Assembly: GCA_022829145.1 (NCBI GenBank)
Contig: CM040752.1
Location: 27,141,586-27,205,585, forward strand
DNA length: 64,000 nucleotides
Reading direction: 5' to 3'
Source: Albula goreensis
Taxonomy: Eukaryota; Chordata; Actinopteri; Albuliformes; Albulidae
The notes under the pieces are model-generated. The model did not search any database. It saw only the letters and a list, made by a program, of their open reading frames with translations, and was not told the DNA's origin. A program made the translations under genes and the position numbers. How positions within the stretch are numbered: the first letter of the stretch is position 1; every line of letters starts with the position of its first letter. Shown piece by piece: positions 48,251-59,870 of this stretch.

Positions 48251-51200
48251 TGTTTTTACCTGCCCTTATGACGGTATATCAGTCAAATCTAACCAGTACA
48301 TATTAGAAAACAAATGCTATGAGCTGTGTTAAAGGCCATTATGCAAAAGAAATAACAGGATCCTGTTAATGATTGGAGATTAACTCCAGGGGTGTGGCTC
48401 TACACAACCTGTATCAGGTCAGGATTGCTTAACACCATATATACATATACACTGACCTTGAATATATATTTATATTTACATTTATATGATTTGAATATAG
48501 TACATGCATACACACATACACAGTCATCAATACCTGTATAAACGGCCGGTCTGAAAAATATCTGTACCTCTAATTAGAAATTCCAGAATTACTCTTAGAA
48601 CCCATTTGTGGTAAAAGAGGGCAATGGTATATGAATAGAGTCTAACAGGTATTTGTTTTAAGTCAGTTTAGCTTATGTCTCCAGTTCTTTAGTTAATGTT
48701 CAGGGTTAAAAGAGAGTGACTGGGCTGCACCCAGTCAGAATTTGAATAACGTGGTTTGCTGAAGTAGTTGTACTGTTTGCACTAGTTAAGAAGTGAGTTA
48801 TGGATAGGTGGGTCAAAGACTTAATCTGCCACTTAGCCTACACAAGTGTCATTTCCCAGCTTAAAGTTTAATACAGGTAAATATTGCTGGGCAATAATAT
48901 TACTATGATGGGTACGTCATAGAAATCATATTTGAGGGTTCTTGTAAAAAATCATCATATACATCTCACAGAAATGTTAGATTTATTTCTGTGTTTGGGT
49001 ATGATTTATAACTTGTTAAGACAGAGGCCAAATTTTACTTCTAACTATTATTAGTTTTGTTTTTTGTGAATGTTTTAAATGTTAAAAATCTGAACCTGAA
49101 TATTTTTGATGTTTCTTCTCATACATTGAAAAATGAGAGATGAGATTATTTATTTAGATTATTTATTTATTTTTTAATTCATGCCATTTTTTTTTTCAAA
49201 TGAAATTATTGTTTTATTAGTTGTTTTAATCCAACATATTGTCCACCTGCAGAATTTTTAAAACTAGAGAAGAGGTCCAAAAGTAACATTCAATGTATAT
49301 TTTTACTTGTTTTCATTCCTTATCCTTTTTACCAACCCATGTGACTCCAAATCATCTTTACAGCCAAATTATTTTTCACAATTCCGACTCCAGTTTAAAT
49401 GAAATGCGAACCATTCCTCAAAATATGTTCAAAATTGTAATTTTTTGTTGTCTGTGTTGTGCTGTTGGTTGTTTTTTATTTTGATACTGAGTTATGGTGT
49501 CATGAAACTGAGTACATGAATCGCAGTGTTTTTAAGAGCCAGCATAAACAACACATCCATTTGTGTCGTGCCTTTTTTGTACTGGTGACGGTGTTGTGAA
49601 CTTCTTTTGTGAGAACAGAACCATTCTGCATGGTTTGGAATTACTCACGTTTCCCCTTTCATGCTTATTCTCTGAGGAAAACTTCCCATCTCGCACACAC
49701 TCACACTCACTGGCAAAATGGTTATCGTGCAACAGAATTCACAGTTTATTTCCAGTCACTCATTTAATGTAACTAAAGGAAATAATGAAGAATTGTAAAT
49801 ACCATCTTTCACATTCTCAAAGCACATTGCATTGAAGTTGCTAAACTCACTCTGCCACACACCTGGCACACACCTGAGTGAGGCATGACAGCCATTTTGC
49901 ACTAGAACCTCCACCTCCATTTATTTGAATTTCAAATGCACAATGTTGTGCACCCACAAACAAATGCAAACTTGCTTATCCACCCAAATACAGTTAGAGT
50001 GATACACAAATGTTTTTATTGATACAAACCTTTTATCCTTTATGGATACAAACTTTTCACACACAAACAGTATACAAATGTATGCAGACCCTCTCACAGG
50101 AGTATACACCTGTTCTAACACTAAGAGACCAGAGACTTTGCATTACAGTACATGCATATTGTCTCTGATTTCAAGCATTCTCACCCCGAAGAAGCTCTTC
50201 CCCTGTCTCTGGAGCCCAAAGAGACAGCTATGAGTACCTCTCATTTAGTCTCCAAGCATATTATTTTTATGTCTATGCATGTACAACACACCCACACCCA
50301 GAGACAGACCGTATTGACGCAGGCAGACGCACATGTGCCCAGACTTGTGTCCGCACAGATACTCAGCCATTGGCAATCAGCAGCATGCCTCTAGCACCGT
50401 ACATCATTCAACAGAGTTTGTGTAAATGAATCATGTCAATGGCCACCGTCTCATCTCTGCCTATTGGCGTCTGCTCGGCTCTCCCTGCCAGCCCAATCTA
50501 CCCTCCGTTATCTTTTCATTAAGACAAGAAGCCTCTTCAAGGGCACAGAAATGGGGCGCGTTTAGCGTGTCTCCCAGCGAGGGCAGAGCGAGCCTTTCAG
50601 CCGCACTTGGAAACCGCTGTGACATTTGTGGCAGAGTGCACAGCAAGCCAACAGAGACGTGGGCAGAAAAAAGAACAACAACCAGACCTGTCTTCACATC
50701 TAATTGCTCCCTGGCCTTGGAAGTCACACAGTTTTGCTGGTGATAATTTAGACTGACAACATTGAGTACCGAGAGCAGCTTTGAAGAGAAGAAAAAAAAG
50801 AAATACTGTTTAATGAATTAGTCTCTGTGAAGGCTTTAAAACCAGGATAAATCAGTGATGTCTTTTTGTCTGTTAGATGGTGGGAGTATCAGAAAGCTAA
50901 AGCTTTCATGTCTGTCTGCCCGTGTGGGTGTGCGCGCACGTGTACTCACATTTTTACTAACTCACAATATTGCACTCATTTCCTCCCACAAGTTTTCCAT
51001 AACCACCAACCACAGTCTCTGAACGTGGTAAAGAGGAAACACCCCCCTTATCACTGTCTGCCTGGCATGTGATCTGCTGAGGAATGTGTGGGCCATGGGC
51101 AGTGTCATTCCATGTCATTCAGGAGCTGTGCACCTTCCAGGGTTTTCTGTGTTCTCTCTGACCTTCCCTATGTCTTTCTCTGTCTGCCATTGTCCGGCGA

Positions 51201-51739
51201 CTCAGGAATGAATGAGCCTGCAGTCTAAAGTGAGATGGAGCTGTGGAGGCTTTGCTGGTAAAATGGCAGGAGGGGATGTGTGACAGACGCCTACCTCTTT
51301 GGCTACTTTAGCACTGCCTCCAGCTCAGGCCACCACCGCCCACAAGAGGAGACAGAAGAGAGCCTCAAAACGACACTGGGAGACATCAGCATGAAGGAGC
51401 AACCGAGGACTAGAGTGAAGCATCTTGCTGTCAGAACGCACATTGAAAATTCTGTTAAAAACCCATGGGGATTATTCACCCGTCAGCTAATTCAAAAATC
51501 CAACAAAAAAAAAAAATAGTTTTGACTTGTAAAGTATCATTAATTAATGTGTAAACTGAGTCTTGAACCATTTCACTCATTATTACAAAAATGTATCCAA
51601 GTACTTGTGGCACACACATTCTCTGTTAGGATTGCTACATCCTGTGTGAAGAACTAATGGAAAGACGCATAGTTGCCTTACTGAGATTCAGCGATCCTTA
51701 AAAGCAGGAGGTCATTGTTTGTGTATGTGTGTGTTCATG

Positions 51740-51740
<1 letters not shown>

Positions 51741-51778
<38 letters not shown>
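51741..51778. repeat. (TG)n microsatellite
   Basis: Nineteen TG units, pure, preceded by shorter TG patches from 51718. Confidence 0.92.
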
Positions 51779-51781
<3 letters not shown>

Positions 51782-52995
51782 CGGTTGGTAATGCTATGGT
51801 TTGTGTTTTGTAGTAATTTTCTCCTACTGCAAAGAGAGAGCAGAATGACATAGAAAAACAGCCCAGAGCCCTATGCAAGTAGCCTTTCCCTCATTTGAAG
51901 GCTGAGAGAGTGAGGTTCTGTACACGTATCTCACACCTCAACAGCACAATTGCAGGTGACTCTGTTAAGAACACCTGGCCTTCCCTGTGACCCCTGGATT
52001 GGATGATGTCTGTCATTTTGAGGTTTTTTTTCCACAGGCCCTCAGCACTTCAGGTATCTCACTACCTTTCATCTCACAACACAAGAGGAGTATTTGTGAC
52101 ATGTTTGGCATTTAAATTCACCTTTCATGCAAGCTCTGATATCATATAGTTACTACATGGCCAGACAACTGCTCCTTATTGCCATTACATGCTCTTTAGA
52201 GAAGGTGCTTTTGAAGTTACTGCAGGATCACAAGACACAAAAACATGTTGTTTCTCCTGACTTCCTGCATTAACACTTAAGAAATTATCAAAAATGTAAT
52301 AGTTTCCCATTCAGTTGGATTGACCTGTTAGGGACGTGTGTGACTCTTTTTGGGGTTACTGTACGTGATTAGACTAATATATTTGGTGTATGTCTCCTTT
52401 TTCTCCAGAAGTAACATTGGTCAATGTTTTCCTTTATTTTGATTTTTTGTAATGATGTGTGTAATCTCTTACAAAGGCTTGTAGAACCCTGCTAACTTAT
52501 TGTGTGCTGAAACTGAAAATGCACTTAAATGGCTGTTTTGTCTCCTTACTGTGAATATGTGATATTCTAATTCTAAAATGTGCCTGAAATCTTCTATAGC
52601 TAAGATAAGTAGAGTTTTGGGGGCTTGATTACATGTAAAACTGGAAATGAACCAAAACTTTTCTACAATGAGCTGAAAAGCAGTACCAAAATGTATCATA
52701 AGCTATCAATCAATCAATCACTAATCACAATCTCATACAGCAGATGAATTTGACTTATTGATGAGCAACACAATTGTGTACAACAGTAATGAATGCTCTT
52801 ACAGCAGTCAAAGCACAGAAAGAATCACATAGTCATACTCAGAGGTCTTGTCAGCAGGTCTTTTACTGTGACATTCAGATGTGGTCAAGTGAGATCATGT
52901 GCTGAGCCATGACTCCACATATTTTTTGCACCAATGAGCATTTTCATGTTTGCAACTCAATTTTCAGACAATATCATCACAGATCTTCAAAAGAA

Positions 52996-53015
52996 CTTCC
53001 AAAAAATTTTGGAAG
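52996..53015. repeat. Short palindrome
   Basis: CTTCCAAAA, two A, then TTTTGGAAG: perfect 9-base arms with a 2-base centre. It could form a small cruciform or be a dimeric protein site. No context supports either. Confidence 0.6.
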
Positions 53016-53540
53016 ATGTGGGCCAGAAATATCATTCGGTGTCATCAAGTCAAATGACCGATTACTTAAAGTAACCAAATTCCGTCCATCAATGAACCTG
53101 GACCAGAACTTTAGCACTTGTGTTGGATTGAAAAGCATTACAGTTAAATAAGCCATGCCCTGACTGCGGTTTGGGGTTTTGTGGGAGAACCTGTTGAGGG
53201 AGAAGGTGTCAGCCCTCTTGAGTGCGACCTTCACAAAGCCTTCTCTGTCATCGCCATCTCCTTCTCTCTCTGCCTGTCCCTTCCCATGACTGTCTCTATG
53301 CGCAGTGCTTCCTTCTTATTCACGTCATTTGACTGTAATTGGAATCTGGAACATGCTTTTTATAACTTTGAGATTGTTTGCTGTGGTGTGTTTGTCAGTG
53401 TTTTTACAAAAATCTGTGGATGATTTGTACCATCATTGTGTGGGTATCTGAGGAACAGGTATTCCAACTATTGGCAGTATAGGATAAAATGAAGAAAACA
53501 GCACATGTTGCTGAGCAATGCAATTTTTTTCAGGTAAAAT

Positions 53541-53586
53541 AATAAAAAAAAAAAACTTGGGACAAAAATTTTATACTGTAAATAAA
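53541..53586 (+). terminator. Candidate polyadenylation signals
   Basis: AATAAA occurs at 53541-53546 (inside an A run) and at 53581-53586 (in ACTGTAAATAAAGGT), followed by a T/G-rich ATTGTTTC and TTGATGC. These could end a very long slco4a1 3' UTR (about 6.2 kb) or belong to another transcript. Motif evidence only. Confidence 0.25.
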
Positions 53587-54519
53587 GGTAATTGTTTCAA
53601 ATGCAAGTTGATGCTTCTGCTGATCTCTTTATTATTTGCACATATCATATCCACAAAAAGCTAGGAAAACATAAAGGAACATCAACTGCAAACAAAACCC
53701 ATCCTTAGAGAAATGCCTTATTAATGATAGACACTGTTACAGATGATAATAATGCAGATGAGTGATAAACTGTTAACCAAACATTACATAGTTAAATGAA
53801 AGTATATAGTGGACATTTCTTTACTGTTCTTTACTGACTCATGATACATGAACCTGTCAGAACATATTTTTTGCATTTTTCCGTTGGACATTTTAAAATA
53901 ATGGAGAACACAAACCATTAGAGGGGGTGTTATGACATGTATTAAATAAGAAAGATATGCATTCATGTTTTTTAATCAAATGTTTTTAACCATTGCCAGT
54001 TCATTTATATAAGAAAATCAGTAAGCCCAGAGATGGTTATTAAATATAAATTCTACCACTAGGGGATGCCAGATATACATGGTCAATTTCCTTTAAATGA
54101 ACCGTACTGTGAATCTATAAATTATTTTTCCTGCAAGACCTGACTGCCTCAAGCCTACCAGTAACAGCATGGAAGAGTAAAGAGCATGAAAAAATCTCGG
54201 ATTGTCATTTTAGTTGTATTATCACAAAGACAAGCTTATATCAATTCACCTAAGTACGATAGTTGTAAATAGTGGTGTGAAATCCTTTCAGGACACTCAG
54301 AGTATTGCCACTGTAGCTTGCTGGTGCGCTTTCAAAGAAAAATAAATAGGAGGCTGAATGTTAATGGCAAAAAGCTGGTGAATCCAGGCTCACAGCATCA
54401 GACTTAATTTGGAGATTTCATCAGTCGATCAGTTTATGCAACCATACATGCGCACACACCCAAACACAAACCAACACCCACACATGTGAAAACATACACA
54501 CACACACTCACACACACAG
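53587..54519. other. Non-coding stretch, no gene seen
   Basis: AT-rich. CCACTAGGGGATGCC (about 54057) partly resembles a CTCF core. CA-rich patches begin near 54450. Confidence 0.4.
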
Positions 54520-54610
54520 AAATAAAATAAAACAGGAACACTAATCATGACATTAGCCCATCCTGGCCCCAAAAAGCTGTCATGTCACTGTAAAAAATAA
54601 TCAAACAAAC

Positions 54611-54662
<52 letters not shown>

Positions 54663-54746
54663 TTAATAAAGCAGCAACACTAGTCACGACGCTAACACAT
54701 CTTGCCCCCACAAAACTGTGGTGTCACCATACGGAGGAAACACACA

Positions 54747-54811
<65 letters not shown>
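54520..54811. repeat. Tandem duplication interleaved with two CA arrays
   Basis: A unique core at about 54520-54590 (with AACACTAATCATGACATTAG) recurs 139 bases later at about 54661-54730 (AACACTAGTCACGACGCTAA). By eye the cores are about 75% identical. Each is followed by a CA array, 54613-54660 and 54741-54811. The unit core plus (CA)n appears to have been duplicated once and then to have diverged. Confidence 0.75.
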
Positions 54812-54813
<2 letters not shown>

Positions 54814-55678
54814 TTTGTCAGAACCGTACAGAACAAGCAGGACCTGCCTGAGGGTAGCACTTGAAGGCTGTGCACGCATCTCTCTTTGATCACAGCGGCT
54901 CTGAATGTCAGCTGCTCTCAGTCACCTCATCTGACAGAAGAGAAGGAGGGGATCTGTCAGCACCCCAGGGCTGTGGAGAACGACCGCCGACATCCAAGAA
55001 ACTCACACTGCCAAGTCTGAGTGGCACAGAAACATTAGCTCTGAGACATTAACTCCCACAGCCTGCATTGAGTGTGACTACCAAAGTAATTTCGGCTTAT
55101 TATTGGGAGAACTCAAATCAATGAATCTACTAACTAGTATCAAACTAATTATCATGTTCAGCACTCTTGGAACTTAGCATACGTTATCATGTGACATGGG
55201 TTATCACTCCGTACTGTGATTTAAATTGACGTGAGGCACCTTCATTAATCTACACGAGACAACTTTGGAGAGGTAATCCTCTCACTTCATTTAAGATTGT
55301 CCAAAGCAATTGTGTGGTGCTGAAACCAGAAGCCTGCAGCCAGAAACAAGCTATAAATCAGCCAGAGTGCTGCGTGAGGAGGAATAATGACAGATGAGGA
55401 TGTGACCTAGTGTAGTTCAGGGCATGCCTTTCATTTTTCTCCCATAACAGTAAAAAATATTTTTTCACAGAAAGTATTCACACTTGTCAAATATTCACTA
55501 CTTTCTGGGTGACACACAATTACAGCAGAATGCTCAAAGAATGTACAACATTGCACAGCCACTGTAGCCCTTAGAATTAGCTATATAACTCTGTAATGAC
55601 TCAATATGACTGACTCATAAATCATCAAATTTCTGATAATCTGCATGTCTGTCTTTTAAAATACACTGTAAGAGAACA

Positions 55679-55680
<2 letters not shown>
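54812..55680. other. Non-coding stretch, no gene seen
   Basis: No exon recognised. 55240-55420 looks unique and possibly conserved. Confidence 0.4.

Positions 55681-55763
<83 letters not shown>
55681..55763. repeat. (TC)n microsatellite, long and pure
   Basis: About 41 TC units without interruption. Confidence 0.95.
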
Positions 55764-55769
<6 letters not shown>

Positions 55770-58119
55770 TCTTCTTGCCTTTATTGGCTTGTCAATAAAC
55801 AATCATCCACTGATATTCTTTCAACAACAACCTAGACAAAGAATTATGTACAGAGTTTGATTAACTGCTGGGTTTAGCATCTGTCTTTCCTGAGAATCCA
55901 GGTATCACAAAATACTTGACATGCCTTGTCTGTGTTCATGTAAACTCCACAAGGATACAGAGATCAGATTAATTAGCCTTTCAAAGTTATTTTTGTATGA
56001 GAATACAAGGCAATCGTTCCAACCTTTCATGTCCTTCCTTTTCCTATCTGTCAAGTTCATGTAAAAACCATCTGTGTGTGTCTGTAAGATTGTATTATGC
56101 ATGATTCTGCACGTTTGGTCAGAGCAGTACATGTTTTGAGTGTTCTCGTTTAAATTATTTTCCACTGGGTTGTGGCTTTATGGTAAGAAAACATGACAAG
56201 GTGGAAAAAATAAAGCTGCAGGGCTGGAGAGTTCCTCTCTGGTGGCAAGATATGTCACATGGCATCATGAGCGAACCCTGACGGGCTGACACGATGCCAC
56301 AGCACTGTTGTGTCTCCAGCACGTCTGTTTTTACAATACCTTCTAAACACTGAATCACACTTTCAGTTCATCAAGCTCGTCTTTTTCTCTGTTTTCTCTA
56401 TCTTCTTTTTCTTTAGCAATCAGTTGTGGACATCTTCACAGTGAAAATGTCTTTAGTATACACATGCATCTTAATTTCTAAAAAAAAAAAATCCAGTTCC
56501 CAAAGTGCTGTGAGTGCAACAAGAAATCAATACATAATATATAGGATCATATAAAATATAATGAAACATATAATAACACAACCCCTTTTGTGGTAGGTAT
56601 GAGTCTTGCTTGGATGTACAGTGCAGCTGAATCAGCAAATCAATATCTGTGGACAATATTTCTGCATGTGCAGTTATGTTCTGCATTTCCTGTCGATGTG
56701 GATATGAGCATCAGCTTAAGGAATGCAATGTATCACAGTAAAAACACACAAGCAATATGCACACATACACATGCATGCAGACACTACTATGGACACAAGC
56801 ACATGGGTATTTGTTGAATAAATGTTGCATAAATATGTTTTTCTTGGGGGTTTTCTTAAGGTTTGTAATTGTAATTGTGCAGTTTGATGGATATATTTTA
56901 TTTATTTTAAGTATTTTGGAAACAGCAGCTGAGAAACTGTTATAGGTTTTGAGTTTTTTATCCCATAACTGGTTTTTCCCACAGATGTACATTGACACAT
57001 TCCTTGACAGTAGTTTTCATGTATCTTTTATATATTGCATATATGCTGTATCATAGGAGTGTACTCTTCTGAATATGTCATTATTGGATAGCAGGCCTGT
57101 CAGAGGGTCTAGTTGCTTAGCAACTTTAATAACCCTGTGTCAGCTTCACAAATACTATATTCCTTATCCTGTCTGACACGAAGACAAGATGACATTGCAA
57201 ATTGTCTATGTTCAGTGGAGACAGTGGGTGTGCTAGATTTGTGAGATGAAATTGAATTTGGTTATAGTTGTTTTGGTTATAGTGTTTCAAGTACCTTCAG
57301 CTAGGAATCAGACTAGGTCTTCTCCCTGACTTTGTGGAATGTTTAGCAAAGATATAGCTAAAGACTAGTAAAGACGATGTATAGCAGTACACCATTTTAG
57401 TATATGGTTATTTTGATCAGGAGAATGGCTGTGCAAAGCCAGGCCAGGACTGTGGTAATGATCAGAGAGGAGAACTGTGTGATAAACAGCATCAACTGTC
57501 ATACATCAACCACATCATTTTTCAAGTTATTCTTATGAGTTAGCAACAATGTTTGTCCAATGTTAGTTAATATCACTGATTAACTGTAACATATGGCAGA
57601 CCATTTAGTTAATTTGGGGCTTTGGAATTAAGATAAATAGCTTACATGATGCATTTTATTACTCTGAAATCAGCTTTTATGTAAATGTAATGATAGCACG
57701 TCATATGCAAATCATAAATCCAGACCTCTTTGCCATTCCCTTCATTTATCAGAAACACATATGTTCTGAGTCTTACAACCTTTCTATCTACATATCAGAG
57801 ATCAGACCCCATCATTGATAAAAAAAATATAAATCAATAGAATGAACTTCCATGTTTACACATTTGTATAGTTATCTTTATCTTATTTTCTTAGCTGTCC
57901 AGTCTGAATCAAAGGAAGTAACTCAAAGAAATCTTTTAATAATGTAATGAACAGAACATGTCCAGGAGGGATTGATATGTAAGTATTTGTTGCGCACAGA
58001 AACCTCCCACACAGTTTATGCAGTTGGTCGTACTGGGCTGGCCCAGGGGGTTGGGGTGGGGCATGGTGGGGGGGGGGTGAGTTGTATGACAGAATCTTCA
58101 TTAACATGGCCAACAGGGA
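55764..58119. other. Non-coding stretch, no gene seen
   Basis: AT-rich. A short G-rich patch with nine G in a row lies near 58069-58077. No exon or element recognised. Confidence 0.4.
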
Positions 58120-58620
58120 TGTTTCTGGAACAAATATAGAGCAACAGTGAGGAGGAACGAGGCCTGTGTAATTAACTCAGACACCTAGGCGGGGATTAGA
58201 ACTCCTCCGATGAATCTTCCACGCGGGCAAATTTCAATTAGTAAAGACCTGACAGCTACCTCCCCACTATGACACCCCTCCATCACCCTCTCTCCCTCCC
58301 ACTGCCTGCGATTCATAAATAAACAGCAGCTGCCTCAGGCTCCTGCTCCACTATTTTGTCATTTTCTTTTTATTTTTTGGTCTTCTCCTGCAACGCATCG
58401 TTTGTTTTCCATAATTTATTGTGCTGCCCATCTGAACAGTATAAACAGATTAACACGAAGAGAGACAAAGAGTGAAGAAACAGCCATGTGAAGGGAGTCT
58501 TTTGGCAACGTTGTGAAATTGTGACAGGCTGCCATGATGACTGTACACTGCAGAGCATGTTCCTCCAGGTCCACACCCGAGGAGCTACAGTACATGCAGG
58601 TGTTTGCTTTCATCTTAAAT
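58120..58620. promoter_or_regulatory. Possible conserved regulatory block
   Basis: Within 100 bases (58165-58265) there are TAATTA, GGGATTAG (bicoid/OTX-type), CAATTAG and TGACAG (MEIS-type) motifs in unique sequence. Further homeodomain-type TAATTTATTG occurs near 58411. Suggestive of a developmental enhancer. No conservation data available. Confidence 0.25.
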
Positions 58621-59044
58621 GCAAAAACCTGTTCAGACCTTAGAAATCAGGTGAGGTGCATGAACTTCGAAATCAACTATTTTAACTGGTCATGAAGCCC
58701 TGGGTAAGGGCATAAACCTGCATACACTGCAGTCCTGAAACTGAAGGATACTGCCACAGACAGGAAGAAACAACACTGGCGCTTTTTGTCATGCTTTTTG
58801 TCAAAATAATAAAATGTAAATAAATATGAAACAAAATATGAAACAGTGGAGCAGTTTGTTTGTTTGTACTTCTGGTGATTACTTGAGACAGTTTGTCACA
58901 CAAGAGTCACAGTTTTTTAAGAAATGAAGAGTTGGCTACCTCAGATCAAACCAAAAAAATCTCAAAGCAAACTAAACTCAAGCATTGCCCCAATTTCTGT
59001 CCAAGGCATTAAGGACATCAAAATAATGCAATTTTTGCAGCATC

Positions 59045-59190
59045 AACAAATACCCCGATACTGCCGGCAAACATCAAAAAGCAATTTGCAGCATCGACTG
59101 CACTCACATTGCAATAAGGGCTCTTTCAGTGGATGAATACGTGTAAGTAAATCGTAAGACTTCCCATTCAATAAAAGTGCGACTGACAAA
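59045..59190 (+). pseudogene. Harbinger transposase fragment
   Basis: In frame with ATC at 59093 one reads AICSIDCTHIAIRA, then VDEYV, an in-frame TAA at 59144, then VNRK and HSI. The block IDxTHIAIRAP...VNRK...HSIN is the hallmark of the Harbinger DDE nuclease (DDE_Tnp_4), and the D of IDCTH is its first catalytic aspartate. The second D and the E are not found downstream. The remainder of the gene is deleted. Non-functional. Confidence 0.75.
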
Positions 59191-59298
59191 TGTTTTTGCC
59201 CGATGGCTAGGGTCATGTCATGATTTGTTCATATTAATATTACAAAAAGTATTTAAAAAATAAATTAAATAAACTTCGATAATCGCAGGCAGCCACAC

Positions 59299-59457
59299 AT
59301 CGAGGGAGCTCAGTGGTAGCACCCCAACGCCGCCGCCCGTTGCTCGTACACTTGCTGTTTGCCTCAACCTTGATGTCGCACCATTTTTCTTGATTTCAAT
59401 CTTCGTGTGTGGCTTCCTATACCTGAGGAATTGACAGCCGCGGTAACCTCCTGCCAT
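59299..59457 (-). pseudogene. Harbinger Myb/SANT-like protein fragment
   Basis: On the minus strand ATGGGVGVLPLSSLD (about 59343-59299) matches the ATGGGxGxxPLTPLD segment of the Harbinger accessory DNA-binding protein. Upstream, in a different frame, WCDIKVEA (59383-59361) matches its KKKWSDIKVEAK motif, so at least one frameshift separates the two. The N-terminal Myb helices and the C-terminus are absent or unrecognisable. Confidence 0.72.
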
Positions 59458-59870
59458 GCAAGGTTTTTTGTGTTACCCCGGTGCCGTGGCCGCCTGAAAT
59501 TATATTTTTTCTAATATCCGTTTAGGAGAATAACGCTTTGATTTTGCATTCCGAGAAGTTCCTTTTTCCCCTGTTCACTGCCATTATTTCATTTAAAATG
59601 TATTGCTCTGTCCCGTGCATTATTTATAGATCTTGCAAATTGATTTCGACTTCTGGAGCACCATATATTCTTAAATGTGGGTTTTCAGGGTGTGGTCGTT
59701 GTGCGCATTTATGCACGCACAATTATAGGATTAATTGTGATTTATAACAGAAAACATGCGTATGTGCTGCGTACACAAGTTTTATAAATCTGATTTGTTG
59801 TTGCAAATTCGTATGTTTACGTAACAATTTGGGCAGAAAAGTTAGAAAAGTTTTATAAATGAGGCCTCAG

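Larger units (their letters stand above)
48251..53540. other. Long 3' UTR or intergenic DNA
   Basis: No coding exon recognised. AT-rich from 48850 to 49500. A less AT-rich block at about 50400-50760 with a GATA core (GTTATCTTTT, about 50507) may be regulatory. A pure (TG)n array lies at 51741-51778 and a near-perfect palindrome at 52996-53015. Confidence 0.4.
58960..59870. mobile_element. PIF/Harbinger DNA transposon relic
   Basis: Scraps of both Harbinger genes are present: transposase on the plus strand (about 59045-59190) and the Myb/SANT-like DNA-binding protein on the minus strand (about 59299-59457). The right end TTTTATAAATGAGGCCTC (59851-59868) resembles Harbinger terminal repeats of fish (a GGCCTCATTTATAAAA type). 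A second TTTTATAAAT at 59780-59789 looks like a subterminal repeat. I see no matching left end, and most of the transposase is missing. It is a plain, long-dead DNA transposon. Confidence 0.75.

Noticed and set aside
54613-54811. Regular repeats suggestive of a CRISPR-like array
   Set aside because: They are CA dinucleotide arrays around a duplicated core in a vertebrate genome, with no repeat-spacer pattern.
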